This document shows positions 12,560 through 25,500 of a stretch of DNA of 64,000 nt, piece by piece (the first letter of the stretch is position 1; each line of letters opens with the position of its first letter). The position numbers and the translations under genes were made by a program. This DNA is from Trichinella spiralis (lineage: Eukaryota > Nematoda > Enoplea > Trichinellida > Trichinellidae). The notes beneath the pieces were generated by a model. That model had not been told where the DNA came from. It searched no databases and saw only the letters and a program-made list of their open reading frames with translations. The DNA lies in contig CM012954.1 in assembly GCA_000181795.3 (NCBI GenBank), positions 10,927,422 through 10,991,421 of the forward strand, written 5' to 3'.

Positions 12560-15500
12560 GCTTGATATACTGAAAATGATGCATTAAATTGAACAAATGC
12601 ATACAAATATAAATAGTGATTGTTGTTAATGTAGCTTCTATTGAATTAGAAATGTACAGAATACGACGATCATATTATCTATAAACCTGAATAAAATTCA
12701 CCTAACAATGCTAACCTAACGTAAATACATGAATATTTATATAATATTTTCAAGTTAAAAATCAGGTTTATAAAAACTGCCCAACTGCAAACAACAGCGT
12801 ATTGTTTTTCATAATTTCAGAAACTTCATCACAACCTATTATTTTCATTCCTCATCACATTTTAGCTGATTACAGATCCAAAGTTGTGCCGATAAATAAA
12901 TTTAATACAAAATTTATGCCAATCAAACCCTATCAAAGCAGAAAAAAAACAGTAAACTGGATTTCAGTTAAGCTAACATTTGAAAAAAAATATAATGGAA
13001 AAAAAGAGAATGATAACCGGCAGCAATAATGACACGTAGCAGTTATTATGCAAATTCATCAAATGAATCCTTTCTCATCGACGCGTATCGATCCACACAC
13101 GCAGATATAATGATAATAATATATACATTTATCATCTTTTGTAATTTGAAATGGTTTTGAAAATTTAAAATTTCATTTTCAATTTTCCATAACACTATCA
13201 ATTATAAACTTACCAAACAATCTACAAACAAGTTGGCAATCAACAATGAATAAACAAACTAGTTGATCACAATTTTCATATTTTATTGCACTTGTAAAAA
13301 ATATTAATACAAATAAAAATATTTCACTGATACATTGTCATTAATACCAATTCGACAATGAAGATGAAAAGAAAATTTGTTTAAATTCTACACTAATTTT
13401 GTATGCAATTAAATTGTATTGCATTTCTTACTGGAAAATAAAATTGAATTCAACACTTCAAGAATTATGTTGAGCTGAATTGAAACAAGTTTAGTGCTAA
13501 TAAAGTTGACGAAACTGATGCTGAAATGGTGGATGAAGAAACGGTCGATCAAATCAGGAAATAAACTTTTATTTTTTTGACATTCAATATTTCAAGGAAA
13601 AATATTTCACACAATCCAAGTTTATGGTAATTTTTAAATTAAATTGCATCAACTGCCGCTGTTTACAAAGTTATAAATAAGAGTGTTGTTATGGGAAAAA
13701 TAAATCAAGTCAAACCGTACAGATGACATTACTGAGGATTGCTTAGATTTATTGGATGAACCTACTAGAAGAGGAATTCCATTTATTAATTAAGTTTATT
13801 CCATATTAAAGATAATTTTCAAATTCGATTTAAAAACTCACTTTCGCCTTCTAAATTTATCAGTACGCTTCAGTTCGAATATTTAAACAGAATGTAAAAT
13901 TTTAATTTATCAAAATCAAAATTAACTACTACTACTGATTCAAAAGTCAAAAGTAGCCTTCACAGAAACCTAATATCATGAGTTACAGCATAGAAATATT
14001 TATTAGTAGAATATAAAAGGAAAATTTCTAAGAATTCATATTAAAATTATCGAAATTTACAATAAATAAATAGTAAAGAGTTTAGCAATATAAAATCATG
14101 AAATTAAATTAAAAAATTAACAATATACAATAAACAAATAAATGAATAATTAAAAGTTGCTTACTATCATTAATAATAAGTGTAAATTTGATTATGATAG
14201 TTTCGATCCAACCTTTAATAACTACAACTGCGGCACACACACAAGCAGATTTATCAACTGCAGCAGCACGCATCAGATGAAGAAAACTCGTTCAGCTGCA
14301 TACAGTGAAAAACGATAAAACATTTAAACAAAAGTTTACGTCCATTTAAACTTTAAACAATTTTCATTTTAAAGTCAGTAATTTTAATCTTAGCAAGTTC
14401 AAAATAATTTTTTTGGTTCTAATTGTAAAATAATCTTTTAACAAAAAAAAGTATGTTTCATAAACTTCAAGTAAAATCAGTTGTCAAAATAAGTCGACGT
14501 ATCTGATTTGAATGCAAATTGAAAAGAAACGAGCAAACACTTGAAAGCTTCTTACCTGAATGAAACTGTATAACGAACTAATGACGATAATAGCGAATTT
14601 TCAAAACGAGATCTACAAAACAAAAAACAAAATACAAATAGTTTATTAGATAGATGAAGCATACATTTCTATTTATACTGGGAGGCGTGAAATGTGGCGC
14701 AAAATGAAATTATATTTCTTCAATAATTAATAATAAGCAATATAAGAAAATTAAAATCTCACACCACTGGCACATCAATAATGCGGAAAAGCAAATGAGT
14801 GCAATTTTCAACAAGCATAGTAGCATCTTGTTGATCAAAAACATGCTGCTGATTAAAATGTTTGCACACAAACTTAACAGTGAACACAAATCATAATATC
14901 AAACACAGCAATACGATAAATAATAAAATGCTGAAAATGAGCTTTATCTCTCCAATATAACAAAAGAATTGAATAAATGAATAAAATAAATTTAATAAAG
15001 CAATAATGCTTTCGAATAATCAATAATACAAACTGCTTGTTGTTGATAAAAATGTGATATTTGAAATGTTGTAAATCTTTCAAATAAACATTCAATTTTG
15101 ATATTTTTTTTCAAACACAAATAATCACACAAAACGGAAACAATCAAGTGATGATGTAAAGTTTGTATCTTTTCCGTTGTATAAGTATATTATTACAACC
15201 ATTTTACTTTTAGATAAATACTCTCTCTCTGATAATATGCTAATTCATCGCATTATCGAATAATGCCAATCATTATGCCATGACATTTTGTAGCATTATT
15301 TACAACGTGGAAAATTTACTTTCTTTATCGAACTGTTCACATGAATGAAGTTCATTCAAGGAAAACAATCATAAATTAATATTTTACAACTCAATCAAAT
15401 AAATGCCGTAAACGTGGATTTATCATTATTTATTTACAAACATCTAATTTACTTATCACTAATTACCTTTAGAAGTTATAATTGCTGAATGAATGCATTT

Positions 15501-15830
15501 TCAATTTTTCTCTTTTATTGCTCCATTCAATTAGCTCTGCCCATTTCATGCTTCAAAGTTCACCATCGATTGTTTAAACCACTGTTGCAAAGCGAGAAGT
15601 TTTGCCGTGGGTTTCAGATTATCTCGGTAAGCAGTGTTGAACCCGTCTCTAACCTGAAACGAATCGTTGCTAATTCTTCTTTTTTTCAAATCAGCATAAT
15701 TTACGAGCAACTTTTCATTCTAAAAAATTTATACATCACAGAATAAATAATAAAATGATCAAAAAACATCACTTCAAATCCGTAGCAAATAATTAATAAT
15801 TGTCAAGCGAGATGCACTATTTGTGTGTGT

Positions 15831-15846
15831 GTGTGTGTGTGTGTGT
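15831..15846. repeat. (GT)n microsatellite
   Basis: About eight uninterrupted GT units in intergenic DNA, close to the larger AAT array. Confidence 0.9.
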
Positions 15847-16022
15847 CTGTTGTTACTTATTGCAGTTCTAGGTAGATTGTAAATTTGCATAAATTACCAT
15901 ACTCATAGTGAGCTTGTATATAATTTGACTCGTGCAAAGAACAAACTGAAGAGAGAAAAAGATAAGAGGCATGTTTGTTTGCTTTATCAGCTAAAACGCA
16001 CATTATTTCTGATTTGTAAATG

Positions 16023-16023
<1 letters not shown>

Positions 16024-16110
<87 letters not shown>
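16024..16110. repeat. (AAT)n microsatellite, about 29 units
   Basis: A pure trinucleotide array of about 87 bases with no visible interruption. It creates spurious open frames of poly-Asn (+) and poly-Tyr (-). It is by far the longest perfect tandem repeat in the window and a likely length-polymorphic site. Confidence 0.97.
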
Positions 16111-16610
16111 TGTTATCATTAAGCTCGTCATCTTTCCACAAAGAGGCTACGCAGATTGCTGAGACAGTTGAGGAGAAGAGAATGAAAAAAAATTCAAAAG
16201 AGGAAAAAATTAAATGATTCGTTCGTTCCACTCAAAGCTGAAGCTAGAAACCATGAAGCTCGTTCTCTTTTTTGAAAGACGAAGAGCCTATTTTTTTCTT
16301 CATTTAGCTTTTTCAGCTTTTTTTCTGCTTTCTCAGCAGCATCAACAATTTAAGTGCCACTCTTTTGGTTCTTGAATATTTCACAAACATGTAGCGCGCC
16401 GCATGAAAAAAATGGTAAAAGTAAAATTACCGTAATCCACTGGAAACTTGGGCGCGTGTAAAACACAACATTATGACATTATGATATGATGAGGATGAAA
16501 ATTTAACAAAAAAAAGTCAGACATTCAAACAGTGTGATCAATTATTGTGTTGTGCTGAATAATTAAAAAAAAATCTCACCTCAAAAAAAATGAAATTGAG
16601 AAAAATACAC

Positions 16611-17077
16611 CAAACGTGAAAGCAGAAGTCTTTCTTCTTGTTCGACGAAAGCTGCACAAAGTAACGGATGGTTGCATTTTTGAGCAACAACAACAGCCTT
16701 GCGTCGAACAGGATGTTCTTCTTCCAAGCGTGCAACGCGCCCACGTACTCGCACACGTCGGCCACTCGTTGGGGCTTTTGGAAAACCATCATTATGCAGT
16801 AGTCCAAAAAGAACGCGTACATTCGACCCAGAGAAGTCAACGTCTGCTTGAAGTGGTCACTTTCGTGCGGACTGGTCAAGCCGAGAGAGTGGAACCATTC
16901 GCCTTCGCTGTCCTCGACGTTGTAAATGACCGCCTCCATCGCTTTGTGACGACTGGACAACGCAAGCCAGGATTTTTTCAACAACTTGTACTGCTTGTTG
17001 GTCATGACCAACGAACGTCCGGTGATTGGACTTTCGCTCTGTAAAATATTTCGCTTCTTCCTCCAACACGAGAACAT
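16611..17077 (-). CDS. Globin-like protein, C-terminal end not resolved
   Basis: The main exon (17077-16611) encodes about 155 residues that align to the globin fold: A helix around TNKQYKLLKKSWLAL, E helix HFKQTLTSLGRMYAFFL, F helix VADVCEYVGALHAWKKNI, then a G helix. The histidine of HFKQTLTSLG falls at distal position E7 and that of VGALHAWKKNI at proximal F8, so haem binding is likely. The stretch between E and F is about a dozen residues longer than in myoglobin. The N-terminus MFSCWRKKR has a cysteine beside basic residues and could be lipidated. Alternatively the exon starts at 17038 after a TTTTACAG acceptor. A donor TTTG|GTGTAT ends the exon at 16611, before helix H is complete. The final exon was not found; a tiny one near 16439 is possible. 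Nematodes carry many such globins. Confidence 0.6.
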
Positions 17078-17099
17078 TCGTTATGCTATGCAAGTTTTG

Positions 17100-19546
17100 T
17101 AAATTTTTTTTTCAAATCTGAAAACCAACCCATTTCTGACAGACAAAAAAAAATATATATAACAATTCAAAAATATATACTCTCGAAACAGTGTGTGGAG
17201 AACGAGATCAGATTGATCAATGAATATTCAATTTTCACTTCCTTTCAGTCAGAGGTGAAGAATCTAACTGCAGCAATATTTACCAGCACAAGATGCAGAT
17301 ATATATATATATATGTATATATGATAAGGCTTCTTTTGAGAATATCGTGTTGACATTTTGAATTGAATCATTTTACTTACGGCTTACTTTGAAAGAAGCA
17401 CAACAACCAGTGCCTGCAAATTCTGTGCAACTGTTGATAATTCACTGTTGAACAAGTAATTCGATGTAATTTTACGACAGTAAGTGATATCACGTTGCAA
17501 TTGCAGATCTACGGTTGAATGAATAAAATACAAAGCAGATAAATAAATAAATAAATAAAAATTCCTGATCATAAGTTAACAATAAATAAGACAAGAACCT
17601 TCCCACTGATCGATCATTCATTCACTTTTGGCTATTAAAAATGACTGGAATAAAACAAACACTGAAAAGCTCTACAGCTATGGACACTTTAGATAGCGGT
17701 GAAAAAGCAAAATTCGCAATTAGTTGTTCACCTGAAATTATACTATTTTTCATTTTATATTCAACCAGTCACCAGCTAACTCACTGGGACAAAATACATG
17801 AAAATTTGCAATTAATGAACGTGAATTTCATTACTTACTTCACATTTCGAGTTAAGTGTAATTACAAATCAATAATTACAACAATAACATTGCATTTGTA
17901 TAAATGAATCTTCTCCGCTGAACTCTCTATGCACAAAGCACAGTTGATCCGAATGAACAGACTAGAAAAAAAAGAGAAGTATACAAATAAAAAAAACAAC
18001 ATATTTATTCTCATATTTCGAGATTTGTGTTGTTTACGTTCAAAAAAACAATTCTAGGTGAAAAAATGCACATCCGACAGCTCGATTCGAACAAATCCCA
18101 CCAGCAGATTATAGCAAACACCAAAAATAACTGAAAAAACCAAATCCCAGGCTTTCATTCATTCTTCAGAGTGGTCAGCATGGCAACATTGTCGACAATA
18201 TTTCTCCATTACCACCTTTTTTCCAAAGCGAAATATGCGAATAAAAAGGTTTCACAAAAGCAAGAAAAAGAAGTTGCGTTTAACAAACTGCTGGTTTGGC
18301 TTGCTGTGATGGCGGACGCAACGACAACAACAATGGCAAAGCACAAAACAATTATAGCAAGAAGCAGATTTATGATGAATAATATCAAATTAGGATTGAT
18401 TTCAGTAAAATAAAATAAAATAAAATAAAATAAAATATTGTCATCATAATACGGCAAAGGATAATTTTCCTTTCTTTCGACAAGCAGTGGGACAGAAGGC
18501 AGTAATGACAATTGCACTATACAAGATATATATAAAAATTAATTAGCTTGCCGAGCTCAGCTTTGCGTTCGCAGAATTATATTATTACTACACCAGCTGT
18601 TTAAATTAATAATTTTCATCCACAAATCCGTTGAGAACAGCTTTTCAGACCACTGGAGTCGTCGAAGAATAGCATATCATAAGAAAGAAAAAAAGAAAGA
18701 AAAAAAAGTAGCATGAAGCGCAAAGCAACAGCGAATAACATACAAACACTACACATTAGGCTGCAGAACATTTTGCGAAACTTGGGAACTAAACCTAAAC
18801 CTAAAACCGCACACTGAAATAAAAATAATGGTTAGAAAGTGACAAAAAATCAAAACATCATAACAGCTAATTTTGTAAAACTGAAACTAAAACCGAATCA
18901 TCATCATCAAGCAAGCAGCACAAACAAAAAATACAGAATGTTTCGATGTTTTTTGCTTTGAATTCATCATCAAAATGAAAAAGAATTTTGATTTACAAAA
19001 ATTAAAAATTTTTACAAAATCAAAAAATATAAAATACCAAAAATGAATGAATGACACATGAAATTAGAAAAATTTTTTAACCGACCCAGTGGTATATGAT
19101 AGTTAGTATAAAATGGTTAAACAGATGAGCCATATCGAAAATATGAATGATAACTAAAAAAAAGAAGCAATACGAGGAGGACTGATCAAAGCGAACGCGC
19201 TGTGCAACGACAAAACTGTAGTGAGAGACATCAGTGATAACGAATAATGATGTAATAATAATAATAATGATAATAATAATTAGCAAGAAAACGGTAGACA
19301 GGAATAACGAATAATAAAATATAAATAATAATTGATGAAAAAAGAGGAAGAATGAATATTGCTGTTGTTTGGAAACTTTCACGGATTCAGACAAATTAAA
19401 TGCACAAAAATGATGCGTATATGTATAATAATAATAATAATAATAGATGTATACTTTTTTTTGAAAAAGACATGATCAAAAATGTAAAATCAGAATTGTC
19501 GCTCAGCTGGGTGAATAATAAATAATTTGCAGTTATTATATTTTTT
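17100..19546. other. Gene-free interval downstream of beta-spectrin
   Basis: No gene recognised. It contains a TAAAA-type pentanucleotide run (about 18408-18435), short AAT runs (about 19255-19280 and 19428-19445) and an AT run near 17300. A 120-base frame at about 17509-17390 (-) is flanked by acceptor- and donor-like bases, but it does not join in frame to the globin exon. The 3' UTR of beta-spectrin must lie in the last few hundred bases. Confidence 0.5.
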
Positions 19547-22500
19547 TTATAAAGCTTGTTTCTTCTTCAACGTTCCGAAGAAACGCTTTTTCGCAGACGG
19601 CTGCTGCGCTGCCGGCAGTGTAGATGCTTTGCCACTGCTACTCGTCGACGTTTCCAAAATGCCCACTGCAGTTCTCAGTTGATGCAACCATCGCAGCATA
19701 TCGTCCTGAAATGACAATAATATATATAATTGTAAATAGAGAAGATTAAGAAAGAATAGTTTGTGAATTATTATAATTTCTTTTCTTTACAACAAACCTC
19801 ATCCCTAGCTTGCAGCAGGTATTCAAAACCGGCTGGGGATCTCAAAGAGAGCACGTTGCGTCGCTTGGTATACGATGAAGCAATTTCCACGTTCCAACCG
19901 ACCAAATTGATAGGCGTTTCACCACGATAAAGTTCCCCATCCTCCTGAAATTGTCAGAATGAAGCAACACTGTCTGTTGTCACCACACAGAAAAAATTAA
20001 AATTACTCGGTGCTTGTGGTCTTTGTAAAATTCAAGCTGACTGCCACGAATTACACAGTACAATTTGTCCCAAGAGCGAATGGACGCTTTTCTATCCAAC
20101 GTTTCCCAAGTATGCTTTCGGATCAAATGACCTTCGAAACCTTCGGCGCTTTCCGTTCCTGCACAAGAGAAGAAGCATTAAATTTAAATAAATTCATCAA
20201 TACAACAAAGCTGAACAAGAAAAAAAGAAGGCAGAACAACAACTCCCAAAATTTGCATTAAAAAAATGGAAAATATTGAGATTCCAATGAAAAAAAATTC
20301 ATTTTTGCTTCGGCAAACAGACGCGCCATAATCTTACCGACGGAATCATTTGCATCAAAATATTTGCTTCGAGACAAACTTATACGCCAACCGGGACTTT
20401 CTGAAGAATGCAGTTGCCTGCGCCTTTCTAACAAGAAGAAAAAAAACAAGGATCGATGAAAACAAAGAAAACGGCAAAAAAAAACAACAACAGCGAATCT
20501 CTGGTTCGTTGCCCGCACCGTTGTGTTATGCTAATGTGCAAAAAATAAAATCCGAATCCAACAATAATTATTTATCAGATGATGAAGAACATATATCAAA
20601 AGTCGTGCATTCCATTCTCTGATGATTGTTTGCTTTACCCATTTCATAACTTTGTTCAAGTGATTTCACGCAATTTTTTTGAAAATAAAAAAACATGTAT
20701 GCCCATCAATAAAAAAAAACAAATTATTCCTCCAAGAGCAATTTGATACAAGCAAATTCATCTTACGATTAAAAAAAAAGTTAATGAAGATAAAGAAAAT
20801 GCAAAATGCATATACGGTGCAATAAAAAAAAGCCCTTAAATTCGATTTACGCACTGAAAAAAAAAAAATATATATCTGTTCTGAAAAGCATCCATTGCAA
20901 AAAAAAAAGAAAATAAATACACTGCCTTTCATTGTCCCAGTCATCCAGTGCACGCAGGCATAAATAGTAGAAGAAGAAGAAAAGAAAAAATGTGACTTAT
21001 TCAAGCAAATATGTACATATAGATGAAAAAAAATGTGCACCTCCTTCATGACATGACACCTCGTAAAAATATCTTGAACCAGTAAAAAATAAGAGAAAAG
21101 CTTACCTTCGTCCACGCCCAAAGTGGTTTCAGTTCGGCCGCCACTTTCGGCTGGAAAAGTAGTTTCCAACCTGAATTGGAAAAAAGAATACATATTTCAT
21201 TAAAAAAAATTAATATTATTAAAATAAAATTTCCATCACTTTTCCGGTGATCGAGTTGGAGTTGATGTGCGCGGTGAACCGGTTCGTCGCAGTCTTTCCT
21301 GCTCATCTTGTCGTCGTTGTAATTCTTTCAGCTCAAACTATAAAATTAATTAACATATTAGACAATTGAAAAGAAGAAAAGGATCATTTTCAACCGTATA
21401 TGCTAATTTTGTGTAAATCAGATTAACAACAGCACAAAAAAAACAGTCAGCAAGTCAGTCATACATATACCACTACACACATATACATACAACAACACAG
21501 TTAGTTGAACAAAATCGAAAACTGTATAAGCAAACAAAACGAAAGCCAACACAAGCTCAAAGCACAAAGCAACAACAATCGCGATTGCGCACAAGGATTA
21601 TTTGCTGATGTCCGATGTGTTAATTTCAGTTCTCGTTGATGTTATTATTAATTTTTTTTCACTATTTGTTGCACTACAAACGAACGGTTAATCTGTTCTG
21701 TGCACCAACCAACGCATGTCTGCTAGCTAGCTGCGTCCGGTTCCAAATCAATTATTATTCATCAAAATGAAGCACAACGTTGTGTGCACACATTAGATCT
21801 TCTCCTCCTGCTGTAGAGAAGGAAGAAGGGGAGGAGCAGTTTTTTATTTTTATTTTTAAATAACAATACCATTTCCGATTCCATAGCTTCCATGAAGCGT
21901 AACCCATACTGAGCCATGTCAGCCAGAGCCAGCCGATTGCCCATACGAAGCCACATGAGATATTCTTGAGCGCGTAATTCGAGCTTCAAAAATACAAGCA
22001 AAAAAACAGGGCAGTAGTAGAGCAGCAGCACATCATTCCTTCTTGCTTGTTTGCATATATTGTTTTTTTTTTTACGTTTTGGGATAAGCAAAGACAACAA
22101 CAATAGCAGAAGCAGCAGTTAACATAAATGATAATAAATAAAAAGCGGCAGCGGAATGAAAAAATAAACTGAACTGAACTGAACTGAACTGAACTACGCC
22201 TAGAAAATGAACAAAAAATAAAATACCGTGGTGAGCTTTTCCAATGCTTGGAAGCGTTCTTCCTGTGCTATGGTGGATTTTTCAAAAGCTTCATGTTTTT
22301 TTATCAACTTTACAACTTCTTCCAATGTACGCTAAAACGACGAATGTTGTACATGACAATAAGACAGATATGCACAACAAATTGTACATACCCCATATTC
22401 TTTGGATAACAAATATGGCTCTTGGGCCAGCAACCATGCGTCGGCAACGGCCGCATCTCTGGCAAACTGATAAACTTCCAAAACTGTACGTGAGAGAAAA

Positions 22501-25500
22501 AAAATGAATAAATCACAATCACCACCATCACACAATCATCTCATCTTACTCAGTTGCAGATATTCCCAACGATCTTCCCATCGGCGCATCATTTCGGCAC
22601 GCTCAGTTGTCAGTTTGATCAATTTCTTTTCAATTTCAGACGAAGCGTAGTGTTTGCGAGCCAACAAATCCCGACCAAGCGCGATACAACTACTGAAATT
22701 CTCTTCCCGGGCATCGATTTCAGCTTTCAACGACTGGTGATTGTTCATCAACAATTCGACGCCGCTGACATCTTTGGGTCGTTCTTGGGTGTTCATTTCA
22801 CGCTTCACCTCTTCCATCCAGAGCAACAAGTCGCGCACCATTTGCATGAAACGGAACAAGTCGCTAGTGTCGAGCAGCTTGGTCCGTCGCCCTTCGCAGT
22901 TCGCCTGCAACAGTCGCCAGGCGTTCAAAACTTCCCCTTCGCGAGCTTGGATTTCCAAAGCCCGGTCGCCGGCGTAGGACGCTTGCAAAGATCTGGCGTC
23001 GGCTTGGACCTGCTTAACTTGGGATTCCAACGACAACAAGTCGGTCAAGAAATTCTGATGCTTGCGCTGCAAAGCCGACACGCTGCTCGCGTCGCGGCCC
23101 AAATCTTCCGGCATGCTGTGGGACTTTTCCAATATTCGAGACAAAGTGTCACGACAGTCGTGGAAAAATTTGTGCAACTGGCAACTGGCTTCGAGCATTT
23201 GGGCGCGAGTTTGCATCAGTTCGAGCAAATTTTCCCAAGCTTCGTTCAAATTGTCCTTCCACAAGGCGACGGTGGGCGCGTCGGGATGATGCACAGCCAT
23301 CAGTTGGTCGCATTCTTCGTTGGCGTTCGACACGCGTTCCGTGCCGATCGTTTCCGTGTCTTTGGCAAATTGTCTGAATCGTTCTTGCAACATCTGAACG
23401 TGCTCGTAATCCTGGCCCGCGTCCTGGGATGCGGCGACCACCTCGCGTTCGGCAATCCACTGGAGTATGTCTTCGATTTGGCGGTGCAAATTGAACAATT
23501 GCAACGTTTCGCCCAAACGATGGCGCCTTTCGCGGCTCAAATCCTGCAAACCGGCGTAAGATTTGTCGATCTGAGCTTGACGTATGGCGATCGTGTCGCT
23601 CATCGGCGCGTGCTCGGCGATCAACTTCTGGGCCCTGTCGGCCAGATCGCGAATCGTATCGGCAAATTGTTCCACATCTTGTCTTTGACGTTCGTGCTTT
23701 TTGATCAAATTTTCCGTCGTAAATTCGTCCCGACCACGGTCGTCGGTCATCATGTACAATTCTTGTTCGGACATCCACACTTCGGCCTCGTTCGCGTCGT
23801 AAATATACTGGTGGGCTTTTTCCGATTCGGCCAATCGTTGGCGACGTTTTTCGACGTCCTTTTTCAACTCTTCCAACGCCTCCAACAGTTCTTTGATTTT
23901 CGCTTCGAATTCGGGCGCATTTTCGTGTCCCGAAGCGATCAATTTGCGTCCATTGTCGCAAATTCGCTGAATCCAAGGTTGGTGATTTTCAATTTCATTC
24001 TTCAAACTCTGATTCTGCTTCTGGAGACGGTGACAGTCGAACAACGTGTCGCCCAGCATCGGCGATCGAGCCATCGGTCGACGGTCGGCTATCCAAAGTT
24101 TTTCGTCTTCGACGTCGCGCAAAAATTGAAAAGCTTCCTTTTTCCGTTCGAGCAGCTGGCGACGTTGCTCCAACGGTGCTTGGAGTTTGGAAAATTTTTC
24201 CTGCACAGTCAGCCGGTGGGTTTTGATCGCGTCAAATTCTTCCGGTCTCAGTTCTTCCAACTGCGGTTCCATGGCCTGCAGCTGGCAGACCTGCTGCACT
24301 CGTTTCAGCATTTCGCTTTCGATCAACTGCTGCTTCTGTATTTCGACGTTGACCGTGGCCAAATCTTGGGCAACGTCTTCGGTGCCCATCTGCTTTTCCA
24401 TCGCCTCGACCCATTCGGTCATGTCTTCGCACGCTTGGACGTAAATTGCTTCGCGATTGGCGTCGAACAAGCGTTGGCCTTTCTCCTTAGTTTTGCTCTC
24501 CAGTTCGTCGAATTGGGCAGTGAGTTCGGCGACGTGCGGGTCGACGAACGAATCCAACTGGGGTTTTTCGGCTATCAGACGCACGCAAGCTTCTTGCAAA
24601 CGCTGCAAGCGTTCCTTGTTCGACTGGATCTCGGCCTCGAACGCCTGGTGACGCATGAATTTGCTGTGCACAGTTTTGGCGTCGCGGTAGGTCTCGTCCT
24701 GGGCTCGGATCATCTTCTCCTCGATCCACCGGCGCAATTCTTCGCAGTCGCTCAAGAACTGCTGCAGAGCGACGTGCTCGCGCAGGCGTTCGGTCATGCT
24801 GTTCGCCTTTTCGCGGTTCAATTCCCGACGCTCGTGCACGTTCGACACTTTCTTGTGAATGCGGTCGGCGGCGAAATGGCCGTCCTCGCACAGCTGGTTG
24901 CCGAACACGACCACCGCCCGGATCTTCTCGTCGCCGGCTTCCATTGTGGTCAAAAAGTCGCCGTGACGTTTCAACATCGTCTCGGCTTGTTCCAAAGATG
25001 TCGGCGCTTCGTCTTTGGCCAAATAATTTTCCTGCTGATTCAAAAGCAACTCGGCCTGTTTCGCGTCGCGCAAAAACATCTGCAAATTCAACGCCTGGGA
25101 CAGCATCGCCTGTCTGTTGTCCCACATGCGGTGCAATTCTTGCCAGCCTTCCTGCAGACCGTCCAACCGCTGTCTGAGCAACAAGTACTGCGGATCGGTC
25201 TGGTCCTGGGTGACGCGGTCGCCCATCATGCGCATTTTGGCGTAATCTTCCGCGTAGCCGTCGATCTCTTCGCGAATCACCGAATGCTGACTGAGCAGCT
25301 GCTCCGCCTCGGCCAAACTCTGCGGCTCGTCCTCGCTGGCCACTTGCCTCATGACGCTGCTCAACCAACCCTGGAAATGGTCCAAGTCGCGCAAAAAGCG
25401 CTGCAAGTCGCCAGCTTCGTCCAACTTCGCCTCGTATTCGCGCACTTTGCCGGTCAATTTGTCCCAGACGTACTGGATGCGGGCGATGTTCTCGCGGATC

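Larger units (their letters stand above)
12570..16430. other. Long gene-poor interval upstream of SLC6
   Basis: AT-rich DNA with no supported coding exon. On the minus strand a donor-like CAG|GTAAGAAG lies at about 14555; it could end a noncoding first exon of the SLC6 gene, but no partner evidence is visible. Simple repeats here are listed separately. Long poly-Asn or poly-Tyr frames around 15860-16230 are products of the AAT microsatellite. Confidence 0.5.

Noticed and set aside
15857-16231. Poly-Tyr (-) and poly-Asn (+) open frames
   Set aside because: Produced entirely by the AAT microsatellite; flanks have no coding character.
17390-17509. A 120-base minus-strand frame flanked by acceptor- and donor-like bases between globin and SLC6
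   Set aside because: Phase does not fit the globin exon and the peptide resembles no known domain. It could be an isolated chance exon-like stretch.
18209-18517. Hydrophobic minus-strand frame of 102 codons
   Set aside because: Phe/Ile/Leu-rich because of a TAAAA repeat and T-rich DNA; not a credible membrane protein.
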